48,126 nucleotides of DNA from an uncultured Campylobacterales bacterium (GTDB lineage: Bacteria > Campylobacterota > Campylobacteria > Campylobacterales > CACVAW01), in NCBI GenBank assembly GCA_902727925.1, contig CACVAW010000004.1:1-48126 (forward strand), written 5' to 3'. The stretch's first letter is position 1. Each line of letters begins with the position of its first letter. Shown here one piece after another: positions 21,363-30,072 of this stretch. The notes under the pieces were generated by a model. It made no database searches and was not told where the DNA came from. It worked only from the letters and a program-made list of their open reading frames with translations. The translations under genes were made by a program, and so were the position numbers.

Positions 21363-21487
21363 CTTCATAATAATTTATCTCTCATAGCCACATCAACTAT
21401 ACCTACAATTTTAAAAAATATTTTTTGGATTAAAGTATAGATTAAAAAATCATATTAGTTCAGACTAAAAGAATAGTTCACTACCAC

Positions 21488-21561
21488 AAAAGGCACTAGT
21501 GCCGCGAGCAGTGCGCTGAGCACAGCGAAGAAGGATTTATTCCTTCGAGCGTATAAAAAGG
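21488..21561 (+). repeat. three-hairpin structured intergenic repeat, copy A (tRNA-Phe/rnpB intergene)
   Basis: Hairpin 1 GGCA-CTAG-TGCC (21492-21503); hairpin 2 GCAGTGC-GCTGA-GCACAGC (21508-21526); hairpin 3 GAAGGA-TTTAT-TCCTTC; ends 'GCGTATAAAAAGG'. Same architecture as copies B-F. Confidence 0.8.
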
Positions 21562-21880
21562 TATAGCTGTAAGCTGGATTCTGTATTTGACGATTATTTA
21601 TCTATGTCAGTATCTTACGATAAGACTTATGCGAAAAGCTAAAATATAAAACATTAACCAAACTTTTCTTGCTGCAGATTGGGTTTACATAACAACCTAT
21701 ATTACTATAGGCTTTGGTGAGCTTTTACCTCGCCGTTTCACCTGTATATCATAAATGATATAGTTTACTTTCTGTTGCACTGTCCCTTGGGTTACCCCAG
21801 CCATCTGTTAGATGGAATCTTGTTTTATAGCAGCCCAGACTTTCCTCTTCTTAAAAGAAGCAATCATCTACTATACCTTC
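21555..21880 (-). ncRNA. rnpB: RNase P RNA (bacterial class A-like)
   Basis: Minus strand: 'GAGGAAAGTCTGGGCTGC' near the 5' end, '...ACAGAATCCAGCTTACAG' near the 3' end, internal 'GGTGAAACGGCGAGGTAAAAGCTCACC'; P1 GGTATAG (5') pairs with CTATACC (3'). Exact ends approximate. Confidence 0.93.
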
Positions 21881-21929
21881 GAAGTGTATCAAGAGGAATC
21901 AAATCCCTCTTGACTATTTTGTTTATAAG

Positions 21930-21955
21930 ACTTTATTTAAAAGTTTAAATAAAGT
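21930..21955 (-). terminator. terminator-like hairpin downstream of rplT
   Basis: 'actttatttaa aagt ttaaataaagt', an 11-bp inverted repeat immediately 3' of rplT. Confidence 0.6.
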
Positions 21956-21958
21956 TAT

Positions 21959-22309
21959 TTAGATTTTTGCTTTTACTGAATCAATTACTGCTTTAAAAGC
22001 ACTTGCATCGTTCATTGCCATATCAGCAAGTATTTTTCTATCTAATTCTATATTTGCTAGTTTAAGCCCATGTATGAATTTTGAATAACTTATTTCGTTT
22101 AGTCTACAAGCAGCATTTATTCTAGTGATCCAAAGTCTTCTGAAATCTCTTTTCTTTTGCTTTCTATCTCTGTATGCGTATACTAAACTTCTTTCTACTT
22201 GCTCTTTAGCTTTTCTAAAGTGTTTTCTTCTACCACTAAAGAAACCTCTAGCTAGTTTTAGCATTTTTTTATGTCTTCTTCTTCTAACAATACCTGTTTT
22301 TACTCTCAT
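21959..22309 (-). CDS. rplT: 50S ribosomal protein L20
   Basis: 116 aa; '[38 protein letters not shown]'. Confidence 0.98.
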   Translation of the reverse strand: MRVKTGIVRRRRHKKMLKLARGFFSGRRKHFRKAKEQVERSLVYAYRDRKQKKRDFRRLWITRINAACRLNEISYSKFIHGLKLANIELDRKILADMAMNDASAFKAVIDSVKAKI

Positions 22310-22403
22310 ATTTTTCCTTCTTAACCTCTTGAGGTGTCTATTTAGAACTTTTCCTATTAAATAGGGGGATTAATACTATTATTTTTTAGTACAACTATTT
22401 GGA

Positions 22404-22598
22404 TTAAGCTTTACAAAGCATCTTTTTTACAGCTTTCATATTTGTAGCTGATACATATTGTGGTGCTCTTAATCCTCTTTTTCTCTTTTGATCTTTTTTA
22501 GTAAGTATATGACTTCTAAAAGCAGATCCTCTTTTTATTTTGTTTTTTGAAGCTTTGAATCTCTTTGCAGCTCCTCTAACGCTCTTCATTTTGGGCAT
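22404..22598 (-). CDS. rpmI: 50S ribosomal protein L35
   Basis: 64 aa; '[15 protein letters not shown]...[23 protein letters not shown]'. Confidence 0.97.
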   Translation of the reverse strand: MPKMKSVRGAAKRFKASKNKIKRGSAFRSHILTKKDQKRKRGLRAPQYVSATNMKAVKKMLCKA

Positions 22599-22674
22599 AG
22601 ATGTCCTTTTGAATACTTTCTAATTTCACTTATTCTAAAACTAGAGGCGATATTATATATAAAAGTGATTAAAT

Positions 22675-23550
22675 TTAGAGTGATTCTTCACTCTTTAGAC
22701 TAAAGGTTGTATCTTTGAAGTCAAAGTCAAGTTGTTTTGCATGAAGCATTAGTCTATTCGCACCCAGATATTTAATCTTATCTTCATTAGTGAGTTTATT
22801 ATCCAAGTACTTATCAGATATCTCAAAACTCACTCCATACAGTGGATCACCTACTATTCTATGTCCTATACTGTTTAGATGTACTCTTATTTGATGCATC
22901 CTACCTGTCTTTGGTTTGGCGTAGATTTTAGTAGTATTTGATAGCTTATCATACTTTATGGGTGATATATCGGTAATTGCTACCCTACCATACTTGTGAA
23001 CTATTACTTTTTCTTTTGAGTTTATATCACTGTTCTTTTTGAGTGGTTTATTTATAGTAATTTTCTCTTTTATTTCGCCTTCTACAACTACTTCATAAGT
23101 TTTTTGAATAGTTCTTTCTTCAAATAGCTCTTTTATTTCTTGTTCGTATTTTTTGGCTTTAGAAACAAGGACTAATCCACTTGTGGCGAAATCTATTCTA
23201 TGAGCAAGACAAGCTTCTTTGCCTAAGTAATATTTTATTTCGTCAAGTAATGAGTACTCTGTGAATATATTTTTAGGATGAACAAGTAAATCATTGGGCT
23301 TCTCAAACAGTGCAAAATATTTATTTTCATATATTGGCTTAAGACCTCTTGTAACTCCTTTGAATACTACTATAGTTATATCTCCAGATATAATCTGTGA
23401 TGGCTTTGTAATATACTCATCATTTTCATAAAACCGTGATTTGGCTATTAGTCTTTGTGCAGTTTTGGGAGTGTAGTGCAAATACCTCATAAGAAATATT
23501 TGCGCACGGATAGGAGTATGTACAAAATATCTTTGTTTTATAAAAGGCAT
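22675..23550 (-). CDS. RluA/RluD-family pseudouridine synthase
   Basis: 291 aa; 'CLAHRIDFATSGLVLVSK' (HRLD-type catalytic motif) and 'GRMHQIRVHLNSIGHRIVGDPLYG'. Confidence 0.95.
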   Translation of the reverse strand: MPFIKQRYFVHTPIRAQIFLMRYLHYTPKTAQRLIAKSRFYENDEYITKPSQIISGDITIVVFKGVTRGLKPIYENKYFALFEKPNDLLVHPKNIFTEYSLLDEIKYYLGKEACLAHRIDFATSGLVLVSKAKKYEQEIKELFEERTIQKTYEVVVEGEIKEKITINKPLKKNSDINSKEKVIVHKYGRVAITDISPIKYDKLSNTTKIYAKPKTGRMHQIRVHLNSIGHRIVGDPLYGVSFEISDKYLDNKLTNEDKIKYLGANRLMLHAKQLDFDFKDTTFSLKSEESL

Positions 23551-23556
23551 ATAGTC

Positions 23557-24087
23557 TTAAGAATTAGCTAGTCTTTTTTCAATATCAGCTTTAGCCATAC
23601 CCACAAGACCTCCGCCAAGAAGAATATTAAGGTCAGTCTCTTTGATATCAAAGTTATAAGTTTTGTTTTTTGTATGGTTTATTACTTTTTGTTCTTTTAA
23701 TTGAAGTTCAAGCTCATCGTCGTAATCAAATCCACTTATATCTTCAAGTGCAACACAAACAAATCCATTAAGTACTGAGTTTCTATAGAATATATCAGGG
23801 TATGCTTCGCCTGAAGTCTTGTTAATCTCAGTAATCATAAACTTCACATTATTAAACTGCAATGCATAAACAGCTTGTTCACGTGAACTACCACAACCAA
23901 AGTTGCTTCCAGCAATTACAATATTTGCTTCACTTGTATTACATCTATTGACAAATTCTTCATCAAATTTTTCAAAAGCAAACTGAGCAAACTTATCTTT
24001 TTCCCAATGTTCTTGGAGTACATCAGCTCTTATTATATCGTCGGTATTTATGTTTGGTGGGAATATTGTTGTTATCTTGCCTCTCAT
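23557..24087 (-). CDS. leuD: 3-isopropylmalate dehydratase small subunit
   Basis: 176 aa; 'PPNINTDDIIRADVL', 'VIAGSNFGCGSSREQAVYAL', 'NSVLNGF'. Confidence 0.9.
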   Translation of the reverse strand: MRGKITTIFPPNINTDDIIRADVLQEHWEKDKFAQFAFEKFDEEFVNRCNTSEANIVIAGSNFGCGSSREQAVYALQFNNVKFMITEINKTSGEAYPDIFYRNSVLNGFVCVALEDISGFDYDDELELQLKEQKVINHTKNKTYNFDIKETDLNILLGGGLVGMAKADIEKRLANS

Positions 24088-24148
24088 TTGTTTAAATCCT
24101 TAATTTACTATCTATATAATTCGTAATCATAGCAAATAAAGGTTATTA

Positions 24149-24550
24149 ATTATAGATACTGAATTTAATAAATGGAATGAAATTAAAAAGTCAACTCAAA
24201 AAGAAAATATAATAGTAGGATTTAAAAATAGAGATATTTTTTATATCAAAATGGGACAAAATATTGGATTTGAACAAAATGGAAAAGGAAAAGATTTTGT
24301 TAGACCTATTATTATATTAAAAAAATTCAATAAATATATGTTTTTTGGTATCCCTCTATCTACAAAGATGAAAGAAGGAAGGTTTTACTATACATTTGAT
24401 TTTATTAAAGCTAATAAAAAAGTAACTAATATTGCACTACTATCCCAAATGAAATTATATAACACAAATAGATTGTTAAATAAAATTGGAGTTATAAACA
24501 AAGAAGATTTCAAAAATTTAGTTGATAGTTTTAAAAATCTTTTAAATTAA
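24149..24550 (+). CDS. PemK/MazF-like toxin; canonical start codon apparently missing
   Basis: Track ORF starts at ATG 24251, but the reading frame is open upstream and encodes '(I)IDTEFNKWNEIKKSTQKENIIVGFKNRDIFYIKMGQNIGFEQNGKGKDFVRPIIILKKF...'. RBS-like AAAGG at 24138-24142 precedes ATT (24149)/ATA (24152). Start uncertain. Confidence 0.65.
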   Translation: MIDTEFNKWNEIKKSTQKENIIVGFKNRDIFYIKMGQNIGFEQNGKGKDFVRPIIILKKFNKYMFFGIPLSTKMKEGRFYYTFDFIKANKKVTNIALLSQMKLYNTNRLLNKIGVINKEDFKNLVDSFKNLLN

Positions 24551-24551
24551 C

Positions 24552-24575
24552 CCCGCCAAAAGACGGGTCGTCCCG
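24552..24575 (+). promoter_or_regulatory. GC-rich overlapping hairpins, possible terminator or attenuator
   Basis: 'cccgccaaaagacgggtcgtcccg': CGGG at 24564-24567 can pair with CCCG 24552-24555 or CCCG 24572-24575 (mutually exclusive); an isolated GC-rich patch. Confidence 0.4.
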
Positions 24576-24630
24576 AAGGATATTTATACCTGTATTATAT
24601 CACAAACAAAACTAAAGGTCAAATCTACAT

Positions 24631-25632
24631 ATGAAAATAGTTATTATTAAAACATCAGCACTTGGTGATATCCTCCATACTTCATTTATACTTCAGTTCA
24701 TAAAATCACACATCCCAAATGCCCATATCTCATGGGTAATTGAATCTAGGTTTGCTGGTATATTATCTAATCACAAAGATATAGATGAACTAATCACTAT
24801 AAATACAAAAAACAAAAGTATAAAAAACATACTAAAAACTATAAAAGACCTAAGAGCTCTTAAAAAGCAGAATAACTACGATATAGCTATAGACTTTCAA
24901 GGATTACTCAAATCTGCAATAACATCTAAAATACTTTGTAAAAATAATAACGGCTATGACAAAAACTCTATAAGAGAAAAAGTAGCTTCATATCTATATA
25001 AAAATAGCTTTGACATCGCATACCATAGTAATACCATAGATAGATATAGAGAATTACTCAATAAGTCTCTTAATATAAATGTTTCAAAAGAAGATGTCTT
25101 AGCTAAGAAAAACTCTTGCTTTTATAGCCAAGAATCAACTAATAGCATAAAACCTTTCTTATCAGATGAGAAAAAAAATATCATATTCATAGTGGGTTCA
25201 ACTTGGGAAAGTAGAATTTATCCAAAAGAAAGGTTTTTAAATATTGCTAAAAATCTTGAAAATACTAATATATTAGTACCATATGGAAATACCGAAGAAA
25301 AAAAATTTGGAGAGTATTTACAAAGAAACAGTCATAATGTAAAAGTACTACCAAAGCTATCTCTTGATAAACTCAAAGCTATTATTTCAAGTGCTGACTT
25401 GTTAATAGGTAACGATACAGGTCCTAGCTATATTGCATGGGCTAATAATATTCCTAGTATAACTATCTTTGGTCCTACTCCAGCTTCTAGGATATATGAG
25501 AGTAATATTCATAAACTAATAAAATCAAGCTCTATAGTAGACCACTATAACCTTAATAAAAATGATTTTTCTATTAATGAAATTAGTGAAGATAAAATAA
25601 TAAAAATTGCACAAGAACTGCTAAATCAATAA
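24631..25632 (+). CDS. waaC: lipopolysaccharide heptosyltransferase I
   Basis: 333 aa; 'MKIVIIKTSALGDILHTSFILQFIK', 'FIVGSTWESRIYPKERF', 'LLIGNDTGPSYIAWANNIPSITIFGPTPASR' (GT9 family). Confidence 0.93.
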   Translation: MKIVIIKTSALGDILHTSFILQFIKSHIPNAHISWVIESRFAGILSNHKDIDELITINTKNKSIKNILKTIKDLRALKKQNNYDIAIDFQGLLKSAITSKILCKNNNGYDKNSIREKVASYLYKNSFDIAYHSNTIDRYRELLNKSLNINVSKEDVLAKKNSCFYSQESTNSIKPFLSDEKKNIIFIVGSTWESRIYPKERFLNIAKNLENTNILVPYGNTEEKKFGEYLQRNSHNVKVLPKLSLDKLKAIISSADLLIGNDTGPSYIAWANNIPSITIFGPTPASRIYESNIHKLIKSSSIVDHYNLNKNDFSINEISEDKIIKIAQELLNQ

Positions 25633-25685
25633 TTAAAGGATTTTATGGTATTTTATAAGGAAATACATTACGAGGAGATACCTAT

Positions 25686-27122
25686 TTGAGACTATTATAT
25701 GACTTTAAAAAACAGGGTACGAGAACAAATTTAAAACTTTCCCATATCGGTGGATTTTTGATGTTAAGTGAGAGACAAAACTTAGATTCATTTTTCCAGT
25801 GGCAACGAAATTCTTTGGTATATAGCTCATTTTTAAGACACTATCCAATAATTTTTACAAAAAGTACTATACATTCGAATAAATATTTAAGTACACATAA
25901 AGATGTCAATTCTAAAATCAAAAAAATATCTAAGTTCATAGATATAAAACTACCAAGTGTAAAAACACCCATAACAATAAAATGTAAAATCGAAAATAAT
26001 GAAATACAAAAAGTAATCTTTGATAAAGAGCAAAAACACTTATTTGATAACAACACTATTTATACGAACCAAGTATCACCTATGGCAGAAATAATTTTTG
26101 ATAAAATCCTAGAAGCAAATAAAAATACTATTATAAATAGGTATCAATATAAATTTGCGTCAAAATTAGCAGTTGAGTTTAACAACAAAGTTAATTATGT
26201 AAATTTAATTCAAAATAGCCATAAATATGACTTACCATATCATACACCTACAATAATAGTATCTTTTGAAAAACTACAAAAATTAGACTGGACAAAACTA
26301 AAAAATCTTTTTGAGACTAAGACTTCAGTTCTAGCTAATACTTTCTACGTAAAACTAGCTATTAACTCAGGTGGCGAAATCAATGTAATGATGAATGAAG
26401 AAAACTTCAAAAGAAAATTAAATATTTTAATAGATGGTACATTAAAAGCAAATATCCAAGATGCAAACTTCTTAATACAAAAAAAAGTGAACTTTAATAA
26501 GAATGAAGAGTTAACACACCTAGGGTTTATATACTACATAAAAAATCCCAAAAATATAAAAAGAATAGATATTCATGCTCAAATATACTCTGATGTTAAT
26601 CAAACTACTTTTTTAGGAAGTTATATATCTAAGAAATTAGAAAATAAAGTACTATCACTAATAGATGAAGAAAAGATAATAAACCTATGTAAAATATTTG
26701 CTAAGGCTGGATACGAAGGTCCTATTAATTTTGACGCTATTATCAATGATAAAGAACAGTTAGAATTCATCTATGACTGTAATCCTAGAATGACTGGAAC
26801 ACTGCCAAGTATTGCTATATATGATTACTTCAAGAAGAAACACGATATCAATATAGATGTAATAGTTCCTATTGGGTATAGGGGCAATTTATATTATCCA
26901 GATATTGATGCAAAATTAGAAGAACTAGACTCAAAAAACTTACTTTTTACTAAAAAAAATAATAAAGGTGTACTATTAATTCCAAGTTTTGTAAGAAGTG
27001 ATTCTTATGATATGTGGTTTATAAATATGGGTAAAACAGAGATAAAAGCATTTGCAAAAGAAGGACTTGTTGAGTCCTTCTCAATTAAAGAAAAGAATTT
27101 TCATACTGGTATCTATTTTTAG
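25686..27122 (+). CDS. ATP-grasp-like protein of unknown function
   Basis: 478 aa, TTG start with GGAG upstream; C-terminal 'GYEGPINFDAIINDKEQLEFIYDCNPRMTGTLPSIAIYDYF' resembles the ATP-grasp metal-binding/catalytic region. Confidence 0.6.
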   Translation: MRLLYDFKKQGTRTNLKLSHIGGFLMLSERQNLDSFFQWQRNSLVYSSFLRHYPIIFTKSTIHSNKYLSTHKDVNSKIKKISKFIDIKLPSVKTPITIKCKIENNEIQKVIFDKEQKHLFDNNTIYTNQVSPMAEIIFDKILEANKNTIINRYQYKFASKLAVEFNNKVNYVNLIQNSHKYDLPYHTPTIIVSFEKLQKLDWTKLKNLFETKTSVLANTFYVKLAINSGGEINVMMNEENFKRKLNILIDGTLKANIQDANFLIQKKVNFNKNEELTHLGFIYYIKNPKNIKRIDIHAQIYSDVNQTTFLGSYISKKLENKVLSLIDEEKIINLCKIFAKAGYEGPINFDAIINDKEQLEFIYDCNPRMTGTLPSIAIYDYFKKKHDINIDVIVPIGYRGNLYYPDIDAKLEELDSKNLLFTKKNNKGVLLIPSFVRSDSYDMWFINMGKTEIKAFAKEGLVESFSIKEKNFHTGIYF

Positions 27123-27958
27123 ATTTCTTCTAAAGATAGATCAAAGTTGTTTGATATTTTAATTATATGGTTATCTGGTACTTTATTCCAGTTACTAGTC
27201 ACTTCATTAAGTTTTTCGGATACCACCAAAATAGATTTTGATTCCCCAAGAATACTAAATATATTATTTATAAATGAGAACTTACCCATTTTAGAATAAT
27301 AAAGACTAAGTGGTTCTCCACCATTGTTAGAGTATCTTGAAGCAACTACAAATTTTCCATCACTTATATTTACGTTTATATTAGCAGGCTCTTTCTCCCC
27401 TATTTCTTCTAATAGCGTATTTATTACTTCTATAGTTTTTTTTATTGCCTTTGCTACATTTTCTTCATCATATTTATCATACTTATGTAAAAAGTCTAGG
27501 AACAGAGCAAAAAAATGTTCACTATCTGTTGAACCTTTTATCCAGTTATAAGACTCATCGATTAAAAAAGATCTTAGTTTTCTTTTGATTTTATGAAAGC
27601 TTGGAATATTTCCATTATGCATCATAAGCAAGTTTTTATAGATAAAAGGATGTGTATTTGATCTACTTATATGACCGACACTTGCATCTCTAATATGTGC
27701 AGAAAAACAATTACTTGAAATCTTTGAAAGAATCGACTGTATATTTCTGTCATTCCAAGCAGGTCTTATAGTTAAATAAAGTCCTGGCTCAGCACTAATA
27801 CTATCATCATACCAACCTACTCCAAAACCATCTCCATTTGTAGGTATTAATCTCTCTTTTGATCTTTGACTTTGTACAACTAAAGAATTTGTAGGACGCG
27901 AAATCAAGTCCCATAATACTTCTTTATTATGACCTTTGTAGCACATAAATCTACACAT
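27119..27958 (-). CDS. class II glutamine amidotransferase (YafJ/EgtC-like)
   Basis: 279 aa; 'MCRFMCYKGHNKEVLWDLISRPTNSLVVQS', 'GDGFGVGWY', 'AHIRDASVGHISRSNTHPF', 'MMHNGNIPSF'. Confidence 0.92.
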   Translation of the reverse strand: MCRFMCYKGHNKEVLWDLISRPTNSLVVQSQRSKERLIPTNGDGFGVGWYDDSISAEPGLYLTIRPAWNDRNIQSILSKISSNCFSAHIRDASVGHISRSNTHPFIYKNLLMMHNGNIPSFHKIKRKLRSFLIDESYNWIKGSTDSEHFFALFLDFLHKYDKYDEENVAKAIKKTIEVINTLLEEIGEKEPANINVNISDGKFVVASRYSNNGGEPLSLYYSKMGKFSFINNIFSILGESKSILVVSEKLNEVTSNWNKVPDNHIIKISNNFDLSLEEI

Positions 27959-28328
27959 TAATTATTCCTTTTAGGTATGATGAATGATGTTGGACAATAA
28001 GCCAATTATTGTCTATTTTTTTATATACATATGTATATCTTGCTTTTATTTCAATTTTTTGTTTATTTGTAAATTTATACACACCTGAATTAATAGCTAT
28101 ATCCCCATGGTTTTGTATGTTATAAGTTTCCAAAACAACAGTATAGTTTTTCATCAAAAATGGTTTAAAATAATTTCTTTTTGTTTCAGGATTTGGACAT
28201 ACGTCGAAACTAAAAGTGGGTAATAATACAGAATCTTTTGCATATAACGAAATCATATCGTCTAAATTTTGAGTGGAAAGTGCGTTACTCCATTTATCAA
28301 AAAGTCCTAATATCTCTTCTTCATTCAT
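27951..28328 (-). CDS. SnoaL/DUF4440-like (SgcJ/EcaC-type) NTF2-fold protein
   Basis: 125 aa; 'ILGLFDKWSNALSTQNLDDMISLYAKDSVLLPTFS...YTYVYKKIDNNWLIVQHHSS'. Confidence 0.85.
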   Translation of the reverse strand: MNEEEILGLFDKWSNALSTQNLDDMISLYAKDSVLLPTFSFDVCPNPETKRNYFKPFLMKNYTVVLETYNIQNHGDIAINSGVYKFTNKQKIEIKARYTYVYKKIDNNWLIVQHHSSYLKGIINV

Positions 28329-28710
28329 TGTTTTTCCTATATATATAGTTTTCTAAAATCACTTTGGCACTAAGACTATCTATCTTACCATCTCTAGTAT
28401 TTCTAAATACACCTTTAGCTAACTCTTTTGCATCACGACTAGAAAAATCTTCATCTTGAAATTCAACACTTTTAAAGTCAAGTAACCCAGTAAAATGGTT
28501 TATTCTATTTTCCGTATCTGGTGAGTTTGTAGGAAGACCAATTATAAGCTTATCTATATTCCACTCTTTTAATATACTTAACACATCATTTGCTGCTTGA
28601 TTTCTATTACGTCTTAGCACTGGATTTTGAGGTAATACAAGTGAGTTATCAAAGCAAAAAGCAAGACCTATTCTTTTAAGACCCACATCAATACAGGCTA
28701 GTTTTTCCAA
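28321..28710 (-). CDS. ruvX: YqgF/RuvX-family pre-16S rRNA nuclease / Holliday junction resolvase-like
   Basis: 129 aa; 'LACIDVGLKRIGLAF', 'KLIIGLPTNSPDTENRINHF', 'DEDFSSRDAKEL'. Confidence 0.9.
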   Translation of the reverse strand: MEKLACIDVGLKRIGLAFCFDNSLVLPQNPVLRRNRNQAANDVLSILKEWNIDKLIIGLPTNSPDTENRINHFTGLLDFKSVEFQDEDFSSRDAKELAKGVFRNTRDGKIDSLSAKVILENYIYRKNNE

Positions 28711-28712
28711 GA

Positions 28713-30065
28713 CTATCTACTTTTTGCTTTTGATATGATATCGTTTAAAGATTCTTCATAAAACTTCAAATCTTTTTCATTTGTACTTTCAAACCTTGTT
28801 ACAAGTACTGGTGTCGTATTACTAGCACGAACTAGCGCCCAACCATTTTCAAAAACAACTCTTAATCCATCAACTTTTATAATATCTTTAATGTCAAGAG
28901 TATTTTCTTTTAGTTCTAATTCAATTTTATCCATAAGTGAAAACTTCTCTTCTTCTGTTGTTTTTACTTTAATTTCTTCAGTATTATAAATAAGTGGTAA
29001 TTTAGCTATTTGTTGGTCTAAGTCTATTTTTTTATACAATAATTCTAAAACCTTCATAGTTGCATATAAAGCATCATCAAAACCATAGTTTTCTTTAAAG
29101 AATATATGACCACTCACTTCAGCTGCAAGATCTGCGCCTGTTTCTTTCATTTTTACTTTTAAGTTACTATGACCTGTTTTGTACATTATTGATTTGCCAA
29201 CTTTATCTATTTCATCGTACATTACTAATGAACACTTCACTTCACCTATAACAGTAGGATTCTTTATTTGTGAGCTATAAAGGACTGCTAAGATATCGCC
29301 TTTGATATTATTTTTTTGTGTTAGTACTGCTATTCTATCAGCATCTCCATCATAAGCAAATGCTACATCATAACCTTTGCTTAATTCATCTTTAACATCT
29401 ATTAGGTTTTCCTCTACACTAGGATCTGGATGATGATTAGGGAAAGTTCCATCTGGAGTTTCATACATAGCTTTGTAATTAAGATTAAGTCTATCAAATA
29501 TATCAAGTATTGCTGTTCCAGCTACACCATTACCACAATCAATAACTATTTTTGTATCTAGGTTTTTCAAATATGAAAACTTATCTACTATATAATCAAT
29601 ATATTTTGACTTCATATCTACTGAAGTATAATTTATATTATCTAAAATCTCTATGTGTGTGTTATCTACTATTTTGTCACCTAAAGCATATATGTCATCA
29701 CCAAAAAAAGGTAGCTTATTTATAGTGATTTTAAAGCCATTATATTCAGGAGGATTATGTGAACCTGTAATCATAACAGACCCACCAACCTTGTATCCAA
29801 AGTCTATGAAGTTTGCAAAATAATTTGTGGGAGTTGCCACCATACCTATATTAATGACTTTTACGTTTGCTTTATTAAACCCACTACAAAGATACTCAAA
29901 GAGCTTTGGTGAGTGGGTTCTTGCATCATATCCAATAACTACATATTCACCATGTTTTTTTACTTCTTGACCAAGATAATAACCAATAAGTTTAACACTA
30001 GTTTCGTTTAACTCTTTTTCGTAAATTCCTCTTATATCATATTCTCTAAATATTGTTTTTGTCAT
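28713..30065 (-). CDS. phosphomannomutase/phosphoglucomutase
   Basis: 450 aa; 'FREYDIRGIYEKELN', 'VMITGSHNPPEYNGFK', 'AFAYDGDADRIAVL', 'GEVSGHIFF'-like 'AEVSGHIFF'. Confidence 0.95.
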   Translation of the reverse strand: MTKTIFREYDIRGIYEKELNETSVKLIGYYLGQEVKKHGEYVVIGYDARTHSPKLFEYLCSGFNKANVKVINIGMVATPTNYFANFIDFGYKVGGSVMITGSHNPPEYNGFKITINKLPFFGDDIYALGDKIVDNTHIEILDNINYTSVDMKSKYIDYIVDKFSYLKNLDTKIVIDCGNGVAGTAILDIFDRLNLNYKAMYETPDGTFPNHHPDPSVEENLIDVKDELSKGYDVAFAYDGDADRIAVLTQKNNIKGDILAVLYSSQIKNPTVIGEVKCSLVMYDEIDKVGKSIMYKTGHSNLKVKMKETGADLAAEVSGHIFFKENYGFDDALYATMKVLELLYKKIDLDQQIAKLPLIYNTEEIKVKTTEEEKFSLMDKIELELKENTLDIKDIIKVDGLRVVFENGWALVRASNTTPVLVTRFESTNEKDLKFYEESLNDIISKAKSR

Positions 30066-30072
30066 AAATTTC

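Noticed and set aside
21508-21526. GCTGA/GATGA core of hairpin 2 as a hammerhead-like ribozyme core (CTGATGAG)
   Set aside because: No matching GAAA strand or three-stem junction; the pentaloop sits on a simple stem.
21889-21913. TCAAGAGG...CCTCTTGA hairpin 5' of rnpB as an extra copy of the repeat family
   Set aside because: Loop and stem do not follow the CNAG pattern and no hairpins 2/3; more likely part of the rplT-rnpB spacer or terminator region.
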